A stretch of 10,534 bases of DNA from JBNJEM01 sp051745935 (GTDB lineage Bacteria; Planctomycetota; Planctomycetia; Pirellulales; Pirellulaceae), in NCBI GenBank assembly GCA_051745935.1, contig JBNJEM010000245.1, positions 1 through 10,534 on the forward strand, written 5' to 3'. Below are positions 1 to 4,854 of the stretch, one piece after another. The notes beneath the pieces were generated by a model. It did not search any database, was not told the DNA's origin, and was given only the letters and a program-made list of their open reading frames with translations. Both the position numbers and the translations under genes were made by a program. Within the stretch, counting starts at the first letter, position 1, and every line of letters starts with the position of its first letter.

Positions 1-348
1 CCGGGACCAGCCCGGAGCCTCTCATGCAGCGCGGGCGATCACCGCGATGGAACGAGGACCCCGAGTTTCTCCCTGGCGCGAGCTGGGAACATCACTCGAA
101 CTCCTTGAATCGAACCGTTGTTTCTTTACCGATCGCAACACAACCATGTGGATGTGGTGCTACCAAAGGCGTTTCGGGCGCGGACACCAGGGCTTGTTGC
201 CGGCTGTTAAGATGGCATTGTACACGATCAGCGGCTCGCCTGCCGGGACGCGGGGATTTGAAATCTGTGTGTTCGCGTGCTACTCTGACCCGCGTTCGCG
301 TTGACTGTTTTCGGGGTTGGTGTGCCCAAATCCGAGCTGAAGCACGCC

Positions 349-378
349 CCTGGACCTCGACATCCTGGAGCTCGACAT
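349..378 (+). repeat. 15-bp tandem duplication
   Basis: Two adjacent 15-bp units (349-363 and 364-378) differ at a single base (C355 versus G370). They lie about 20 bp before the Shine-Dalgarno of the isomerase gene. The unit contains CTCGACAT. It may be a replication-slippage duplication, and no function is evident. Confidence 0.6.
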
Positions 379-395
379 CCGCACCCCGAACGACG

Positions 396-405
396 AAGAA
401 AGGAG
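396..405 (+). promoter_or_regulatory. Shine-Dalgarno deciding the isomerase start
   Basis: AAGAAAGGAG ends 6 nt before the ATG at 412. The frame stays open upstream to a TTG at 301, but that TTG has no ribosome site. The site therefore supports 412 as the start and removes a 37-codon non-conserved N-terminal extension. Confidence 0.8.
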
Positions 406-411
406 CGTTCG

Positions 412-1779
412 ATGCATGGAGAAATGCCGCGTGGTCGCGCCAAAATCGGTCTGGTTTTTTTGGGACGTAAGCGGCCTGGTTTCGACATGGATTGGGGTCG
501 AGTGATGGAACGTCGTGCCCGCGATATGGTTCGCCAAACAGGGTTTGATGTTTTTGAGCCGGAGGAGAAGGCAGTCGACGAAGCGTCGCTGCGGAGCGTT
601 CTGGCAACGTGTGGCCGGGAGGGAGTCGAGGTTCTCGTTTTGCTGCAAACCACCATGGCCGACGGGCGGCTCGCGCCCACCGTGGCCCAGCTCTGGCCGG
701 ATCCTCCCGTGTTCTGGGCGACGCCCGAGAATCCGGATGGTGACATGATCAGTTCCTGTTCGCTGGTCGGAGCCCACGTTTGGGCCTCCACATTGCGGCA
801 CATGGGACACCCGTTCGAAATCGTGCGCGGCGATCCAGAGGAGGCAGAGCTGCGGGGTAAGCTGAGTGAAGCGGTACGCCTTTGTGCCACGATTCGGCGT
901 CTGCGCGAGGCGCGAGTGGGGATCATTGGGGGGCAAGCGCCAGGGTTTTTCGCCATGGGCGCCGATCCCTTTTCGATCCATCGCGGCCTGGGCGTTCAGC
1001 TCCAGACGTTTAGCCTGCTGGGATTTGCCAACACCGTCAGTGAACTCGACGAGGAAGAGGTCAAAAAGGACGTAGCCGAAGTCGAGAGGATGGGATTCGA
1101 GCATAAGGATACCAGCCAGACGGACTTACCCATGGCATCCCGGCTCTATCTGGCCATGCGCCATTATCTGGACAACGAAAACCTGGACGCCCTTTCACTC
1201 CGTTGCTGGCCGGAAATACCCACGACACTGGGCCAATGGCCCTATCTGGGCATGGCGCGCCTGGCGGATGAGGGGCGGGCGATAGCCTGCGAGGGGGACG
1301 CCTACGGGGCCTTGTGCGCCTGGATCGGAGAAAATCTAGGAATGGGCCGCTGCTATCTTTCCGACTGGCTGGAACATAACCACGAACGGGTCACCTTGTG
1401 GCATGGCGGTGCCGCTCCCATGTCCCTGTCACCGGCGCCGGGGCACCCCGGCGCTCCACGCTTCGCGCGTCACTTCAATAACCAGAAGCCGATGGTGTGC
1501 GAAGCAACCATCGCGCCGGACATGCCGATTACGGTTTTTCGACTTTGGCGTTACAACGGCACCGACCACCTGACAGCCTGCCACGGCCGAACCATCCAAC
1601 CCGAACGAGCCTTGATGGGCACTAACGCGCGAGCGTTCCTGGTGGATCGAGACCCCGACGAGTGGTTCGTGGACATGTGCCACGCGGGCATGCCGCATCA
1701 CGTCGCCGTCTTCCGCGGCCACCACCGCGAACTGCTGCGCCGGTTCGCACGGGCCATGGACGTCCAATGGGTCGCTTGA
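412..1779 (+). CDS. L-fucose/L-arabinose isomerase superfamily protein
   Basis: Predicted to interconvert an aldose and a ketose in the cytoplasm using a divalent metal; the sugar cannot be told from sequence. The 455-residue protein opens with a Rossmann-like strand (KIGLVFLG, about 11-18), followed by the alternating alpha/beta domains of the FucI/AraA fold. Candidate metal ligands are Glu268 in CWPEIPTT, Asp296 in EGDAYGAL and His331 in LWHGG, spaced and ordered as in the L-fucose isomerase C-terminal domain. The end (PHHVAVFRGHH, then RRFARAMDVQWV) is typical of COG2407-type proteins. There is no signal peptide. The start is fixed by AGGAG 6 nt upstream. It is shorter than classical FucI (about 590 aa), matching the compact uncharacterised branch. 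The next gene is convergent, 21 bp away, so this gene is probably transcribed alone. Family assignment is firm; substrate is unknown. Confidence 0.85.
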   Translation: MHGEMPRGRAKIGLVFLGRKRPGFDMDWGRVMERRARDMVRQTGFDVFEPEEKAVDEASLRSVLATCGREGVEVLVLLQTTMADGRLAPTVAQLWPDPPVFWATPENPDGDMISSCSLVGAHVWASTLRHMGHPFEIVRGDPEEAELRGKLSEAVRLCATIRRLREARVGIIGGQAPGFFAMGADPFSIHRGLGVQLQTFSLLGFANTVSELDEEEVKKDVAEVERMGFEHKDTSQTDLPMASRLYLAMRHYLDNENLDALSLRCWPEIPTTLGQWPYLGMARLADEGRAIACEGDAYGALCAWIGENLGMGRCYLSDWLEHNHERVTLWHGGAAPMSLSPAPGHPGAPRFARHFNNQKPMVCEATIAPDMPITVFRLWRYNGTDHLTACHGRTIQPERALMGTNARAFLVDRDPDEWFVDMCHAGMPHHVAVFRGHHRELLRRFARAMDVQWVA

Positions 1780-1782
1780 CTT

Positions 1783-1801
1783 AGGGACTGCTGCAGCCCC
1801 T
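1783..1801. terminator. Possible hairpin between convergent genes
   Basis: AGGG/CCCT plus CTG/CAG pair around a 3-nt CTG loop, with one A-C mismatch. The hairpin fills the 21-bp gap between the isomerase stop and the dehydrogenase stop, where a bidirectional terminator would be expected. Neither strand has a T-run after it, so intrinsic termination is doubtful. Confidence 0.3.
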
Positions 1802-2565
1802 TAGACGCACGCCGTTAAACCGCCGTCCACGAAAATGACTTGGCCCGAAATGAAACTGGACGCGTTGGAGGCCAGAAAAACGGCGGCTCCGATCAGCTCG
1901 TCCGGTTTCCCCCATCTGCGCGCGGGCGTGCGGCTTCGCAGCCATTCATCGAATTCAGGGTTATCCGCCAGTTTCCGAGTCATCTCGGTGATAAAGTATC
2001 CCGGCCCGATTCCGTTGACTTGAATGTCGTGGCACGCCCATTCGGTGGCCATTGCCTTTGTCAACATTTCCAGCCCGCCTTTGGCCGCCGCGTAAGCGCC
2101 GGTTGTCGGGCGTGCCAGCCGGGTCATCAACGAACAGATATTGATAATCTTGCCCGCTTTGCGATCCATCATCCCTTTCGCCACTTCGCGGGCCACCAGA
2201 AACGGGGCCGTGAGATTCGTGCCCATCACCGCATCCCAATCCGCGACGTCAAGTTCCACGAGCGGCCCGCGGCGCATGATCCCCGCGTTGTTGACCAGCA
2301 CGTCTATCCGGCCCGCCCGCTCCGCGATCTTTCCCACACCGGCGCGAACCTGCTCCGCGTCCGATACGTCGAATGCACAATCCCAAGCCGATAACCCCTC
2401 GCCGATCAGCGACTGAGTGGCCCGTGAAAGCTTCTGTTGATTCCGGCCGTTGAGTACGACGCTGGCACCGGCTTCCGCCAAGCCGCGAGCCATCGTCAAT
2501 CCGAGTCCACCACTTGATCCGGTTACCAATACCGTCCGTCCACGCAAATCGAATAGCTGTCTCAC
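1801..2565 (-). CDS. SDR oxidoreductase, gluconate 5-dehydrogenase-like
   Basis: A classical short-chain dehydrogenase/reductase of 254 residues, the normal length. It likely oxidises or reduces a hydroxyl of a sugar acid or polyol with NAD(P) in the cytoplasm. Visible motifs are the cofactor loop TGSSGGLG (15-22), NNAG (92-95), Asn117, the catalytic Ser145, Tyr158 and Lys162 (YAAAK), and PG at 188-189. Arg41 in NGRN, after the second beta strand, favours NADP. The opening LFDLRGRTVLVTG and the end ISGQVIFVDGG resemble gluconate 5-dehydrogenase/2-deoxygluconate dehydrogenase-type SDRs, but substrate calls within this family are unreliable. The start is GTG at 2565, placing the usual short lead before the first beta strand; the ribosome site is weak (GGA about 9 nt upstream). 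A repeat copy lies about 70 bp upstream in reverse orientation. The gene is divergent from the leader/Gfo-Idh genes. Confidence 0.88.
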   Translation of the reverse strand: MRQLFDLRGRTVLVTGSSGGLGLTMARGLAEAGASVVLNGRNQQKLSRATQSLIGEGLSAWDCAFDVSDAEQVRAGVGKIAERAGRIDVLVNNAGIMRRGPLVELDVADWDAVMGTNLTAPFLVAREVAKGMMDRKAGKIINICSLMTRLARPTTGAYAAAKGGLEMLTKAMATEWACHDIQVNGIGPGYFITEMTRKLADNPEFDEWLRSRTPARRWGKPDELIGAAVFLASNASSFISGQVIFVDGGLTACV

Positions 2566-2633
2566 TTGTCCATCCAGTCATGTTTTCGGATAACGTACCG
2601 CCGTACCTGGCGTGATCCGGCCACCGTCATTTC

Positions 2634-2737
2634 TATACCGGTCTCGGGTGACTTTGTCCGCCGCGAGTCCGACCAACGGGAGGACGGCTTGCGTCGGGCA
2701 GCTTTCCACCCGGAAAAATCCAACCGCCTGAAATATA
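2634..2737 (+). repeat. Repeat copy R1 (about 102-bp TA-flanked element)
   Basis: First copy of the family. It begins TATACCGG and ends GCCTGAAATATA. It differs from the consensus at three positions near the left end (GGTCTCGGG for GGTCGCGGA, and TTTGTCC for TTTCTCC), so it is one of the more diverged full copies. It lies about 70 bp upstream of the SDR start, inverted relative to that gene. On the minus strand it is open in the frame that ends by a GTGA overlap with the SDR start codon. Confidence 0.92.
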
Positions 2738-2992
2738 TTTCCGTATCCATCGTCCGTGGGCCGGTCAAAACGGACGGCGAGCAATCGGCCACACTGGCTA
2801 TTCAACACCGCCGAGGTCCCGCAAATCGGCAGGCGCCGAAGCGGCTTTTCCATGGCTAGAATTCGTCCATCCGCCACGAGCGACGACGATTTCGCGACAT
2901 GGTGATTGCATCGAGCGCCAGCACCGGAGACAATAAAAGGGACAAGGGCTCATCCCTTGGGGCGCGGGAAGGCCCAGGTTAATCCCCGCCGA

Positions 2993-3097
2993 TATACCGG
3001 TCGCGGATGACTTTCTCCGTCGCGAGTCCGACCAACGGGAGGACGGCTTGCGTCGGGCAGCTTTCCACCCGGAAAAATCCAACCGCCTGAAATATAA
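2993..3097 (+). repeat. Repeat copy R2
   Basis: Essentially the consensus element, with one substitution (CCGTCGCG for CCGCCGCG). It ends in AAATATAAC, where TATAAC could serve as a -10-like hexamer about 65 bp upstream of the leader ORF. It is in direct orientation with the next copy (R3), 177 bp further right. Confidence 0.93.
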
Positions 3098-3148
3098 CTT
3101 GCGCCCGGCGTTCATCGGACGTGGCCGCTTGTCATTCATATCCGCAAT

Positions 3149-3156
3149 GGAAGGAG
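3149..3156 (+). promoter_or_regulatory. Strong Shine-Dalgarno of leader ORF
   Basis: GGAAGGAG is a near-perfect anti-16S match ending 6 nt before ATG 3163. It is stronger than the ribosome site of the following gene, which is the main reason to take the 30-codon ORF seriously. Confidence 0.7.
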
Positions 3157-3162
3157 TTTGCA

Positions 3163-3255
3163 ATGGCTCTTTGGTTTACAAGACGGCATACCGTCAGTTT
3201 TTTGCAGCGGGCGTGGCAAACGTCTTTCTTCCACACTGAGGGAACCAAACAATGA
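3163..3255 (+). CDS. 30-residue leader ORF translationally coupled to Gfo/Idh gene
   Basis: The peptide starts MALWFTRRHTVSFLQ and ends at TGA 3253-3255, which overlaps the ATG of the Gfo/Idh gene as ATGA. Its Shine-Dalgarno is excellent. Composition is Trp/Phe/Arg-rich, with no recognised domain and no clear signal peptide. The overlap suggests that ribosomes finishing this ORF reinitiate at the oxidoreductase gene, so it may be a regulatory leader peptide or a genuine small protein. It lies outside the flanking repeats (R2 ends at 3097, R3 begins at 3275), so it is not repeat-derived. It could also be a chance ORF; the strong ribosome site and exact overlap argue otherwise but do not prove it. 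Confidence 0.5.
   Translation: MALWFTRRHTVSFLQRAWQTSFFHTEGTKQ
3238..3243 (+). promoter_or_regulatory. Shine-Dalgarno of Gfo/Idh gene
   Basis: GAGGGA lies 8 nt before ATG 3252, inside the 3' end of the leader ORF. It supports starting upstream of the inserted repeat. No ATG occurs in frame between the repeat and the twin-arginine motif. Confidence 0.7.
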
Positions 3256-4727
3256 AGAACCGGATCAAATGCAGTATATCGGTCGCGGATGACTTTCTCC
3301 GCCGCGAGTCCGACCAACGGGAGGACGGCTTGCGTCGGGCAGCTTTCCACCCGGAAAAATCCAACCGCCTGAAATATAACACGCGGGCGGGAAATTGGAC
3401 TAGACGCCGCTTCCTGACCGTCGCGTTTGGAGCCGCCGCGGCGCCGGGCATCATCCCCGCTTCGGCGTTGGGCCGCGGCAGCCAGTTGCCGCCCAGTGAA
3501 CGTATCACGATCGGCATGTTCGGGGTTGGAAATCGAGGGAACAGTTCATTGCGGGCCATGCGCCCCCTGCCCGATCATCAAGTGGTTGCGATTGCCGACT
3601 GCCGTCGTGCCCGTGCTCAGCTGGCTCAACAGCAGGTTAACGACTTTTATGCGCAACGATTGGGCAAGCAGTCGTTTCACGGCTGTGAAATTCATAACGA
3701 GTTTGAAGAGGTGTTGGCACGCGATGACATCGACGTGATTTGGGGATGCGTTCCGGATCACTGGCACGGCGTGATCTATAGCCGCGTGATTGAATCGGGC
3801 AAGGATTTGTATGGCGAGAAACCGCTGACACGGTGGATTGCCGACGGGCTGCACGTGCGCGACGCGGTTCGCCGCTATGGATGTGTATTTCAAACTGGCA
3901 CGCAGCAGCGCAGCGATCCCAAATTCCGGCATGCGTGCGAATTGGCGCGTAACGGCTACCTGGGGAAAGTGCACACCATCCATGTTGGTGCTCCGGGCGG
4001 GCGGTCGTATCCGGCGGAAACGCCCTGCGACCCGCCCTCGGGGTTCGACTATGACAGGTGGACGGGACCAGCGCCGTATATTCCCTTCGATAAAAAGCGA
4101 TGCGAATGGCTGGCCATGTACATGATCTCGCATTATTGCGCTGGCTTCATCACGAATTGGGGCGTGCATCATCTCGACATTGCCGGCTGGGGGTGTCCGG
4201 AGGTTTTCGAAAAACCGTTCGAAATCGAGGGAACGGGCGTACTGCCGAGTGAGGGGATGACGGATACATGGATCTCCTGGCAAATGCAGCTCCGCTGGCC
4301 AAGCGGGCTGGAGATGAGCTACACCAATACCGGCAATCCCAATAAACAAGGATGCAAATTCGAGGGGGACGAGGGCTGGGTCCACGTGAATCGCGGCGGC
4401 ATCTCCGCCGAACCGGAATCGCTTCTCGATGTTGAACTTGGCGCCGATGACACGCCGCTGCACGCCAGTCCCCGGCACGACAACCCGTACACGGCTCACA
4501 CCGCCGACCTTTTCCGCAGCATCCACACGCGTCAGGATCCAGTTTCGCCCATCGAGGCCGGTCATGCCGCCAGCACGCTCGGCAACGTGGCTGATATCAC
4601 GTTGCGTCTGGGACGGAAACTGAAATGGGATCCGGCCAAGGACCAATTCGTCGGGGACGATGCCGCCAACGCCATGCTGGCCCGCGCCGCCCGTAGCCCC
4701 TGGACAATATATACCGGTCGCGGATGA
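3252..4727 (+). CDS. Tat-exported Gfo/Idh/MocA family oxidoreductase with repeat-derived N- and C-termini
   Basis: Probably an NAD(P)-dependent oxidoreductase acting on a sugar or sugar derivative, folded with its cofactor and exported by the Tat system. The 491 residues contain a twin-arginine motif TRRRFLT (50-56), then a hydrophobic Ala-rich segment ending near PASALG (69-74). The Rossmann loop is GVGNRG (91-96), the catalytic EKP is at 189-191, and GVHHLD at 304-309 belongs to the C-terminal domain. The end (LKWDPAKDQF, then RSPW) is the family's usual tail. Oddities: residues about 9-42 are encoded by repeat copy R3, giving an n-region of about 50 residues and a total somewhat above the usual 430-450. 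The last residues (YTGRG) and the stop come from copy R4. Start ATG 3252 has GAGGGA 8 nt upstream and overlaps the leader stop. The HEAT-repeat gene follows on the same strand, possibly in one transcript. Substrate unknown; glycosidase-like members of this family (GH109) also carry Tat signals. Confidence 0.88.
   Translation: MKNRIKCSISVADDFLRRESDQREDGLRRAAFHPEKSNRLKYNTRAGNWTRRRFLTVAFGAAAAPGIIPASALGRGSQLPPSERITIGMFGVGNRGNSSLRAMRPLPDHQVVAIADCRRARAQLAQQQVNDFYAQRLGKQSFHGCEIHNEFEEVLARDDIDVIWGCVPDHWHGVIYSRVIESGKDLYGEKPLTRWIADGLHVRDAVRRYGCVFQTGTQQRSDPKFRHACELARNGYLGKVHTIHVGAPGGRSYPAETPCDPPSGFDYDRWTGPAPYIPFDKKRCEWLAMYMISHYCAGFITNWGVHHLDIAGWGCPEVFEKPFEIEGTGVLPSEGMTDTWISWQMQLRWPSGLEMSYTNTGNPNKQGCKFEGDEGWVHVNRGGISAEPESLLDVELGADDTPLHASPRHDNPYTAHTADLFRSIHTRQDPVSPIEAGHAASTLGNVADITLRLGRKLKWDPAKDQFVGDDAANAMLARAARSPWTIYTGRG
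3275..3379 (+). repeat. Repeat copy R3, inside Gfo/Idh coding sequence
   Basis: Matches the consensus except TATATCGG for TATACCGG. It is read in the frame giving ADDFLRRESDQRED...HPEKSNRLKYN, which has no stop. Removing one TA-to-TA unit (3275-3376, 102 bp, a multiple of three) restores an uninterrupted frame from ATG 3252 through CSNTRAGNW to the twin-arginine motif. Confidence 0.93.
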
Positions 4728-4813
4728 CTTTCTCCGCCGCGAGTCCGACCAACGGGAGGACGGCTTGCGTCGGGCAGCTTTCCACCCGGAACATCCAACC
4801 GCCTGAAATATAA
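4710..4813 (+). repeat. Repeat copy R4, at the stop codon of the Gfo/Idh gene
   Basis: Matches the consensus apart from one deletion and one substitution (GGAACATCC for GGAAAAATCC). Its left end supplies the current stop (TGA 4725-4727). Its right end reads TATAATG, providing a perfect -10-like TATAAT. Removing 4710-4810 would leave ACA ATA TAA, so the oxidoreductase would end exactly at RSPWTI, the natural-looking terminus. Confidence 0.93.
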
Positions 4814-4841
4814 TGCCCCTTGTATCTCGCGAGAAACTTTC

Positions 4842-4846
4842 AAGGA
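4842..4846 (+). promoter_or_regulatory. Shine-Dalgarno deciding the HEAT-protein start
   Basis: AAGGA ends 8 nt before ATG 4855. The alternative in-frame ATG at 4813 is created by the last bases of repeat R4 and has no ribosome site. Confidence 0.65.
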
Positions 4847-4854
4847 CAAAGCTT

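Larger units (their letters stand above)
1..411. other. Upstream region without a recognised gene
   Basis: No reading frame here looks like a protein I recognise. The open frames are short, mutually overlapping, and composed of low-information Arg/Pro/Ser-rich translation. The very first bases form a 5-bp CCGGG/CCCGG hairpin (1-15) with no T-run, which could be the tail of something outside the window. A convincing -35/-10 pair for the downstream isomerase gene could not be picked out. The last 60 bases carry a 15-bp tandem duplication and the Shine-Dalgarno of the isomerase gene. Confidence 0.5.
2566..3162. other. Divergent intergenic region carrying two repeat copies
   Basis: This gap separates the minus-strand SDR gene from the plus-strand leader ORF. 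It holds two repeat copies (2634-2737 and 2993-3097) in the same orientation. Between them lie about 255 bp with no convincing gene. That stretch includes a 6-bp hairpin at 2943-2959 (CAAGGG/CCCTTG) that reads on the minus strand into a short T-rich stretch but has no gene to terminate. Promoters for both flanking genes should lie here. I could not identify a good -35/-10 pair, apart from the TATAAC at the right edge of the second repeat. Confidence 0.55.

Noticed and set aside
1..15. CCGGG/CCCGG hairpin at the window start
   Set aside because: The stem is only 5 bp with no T-run, and the upstream context is missing.
301..411. N-terminal extension of the isomerase from TTG 301
   Set aside because: The extension is Pro/His/Arg-rich and unlike the family. 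The Shine-Dalgarno and the first beta strand both fit a start at 412.
2943..2972. Hairpin CAAGGG/CCCTTG as a rho-independent terminator
   Set aside because: The stem is only 6 bp. The T-rich stretch is on the minus strand, 4 nt away and interrupted, and no minus-strand gene lies upstream to be terminated.
2634..4813. Repeat array as CRISPR
   Set aside because: Units are about 105 bp, spacing is irregular (about 177 bp to over 1.3 kb) and the spacers contain genes. No cas genes are seen.
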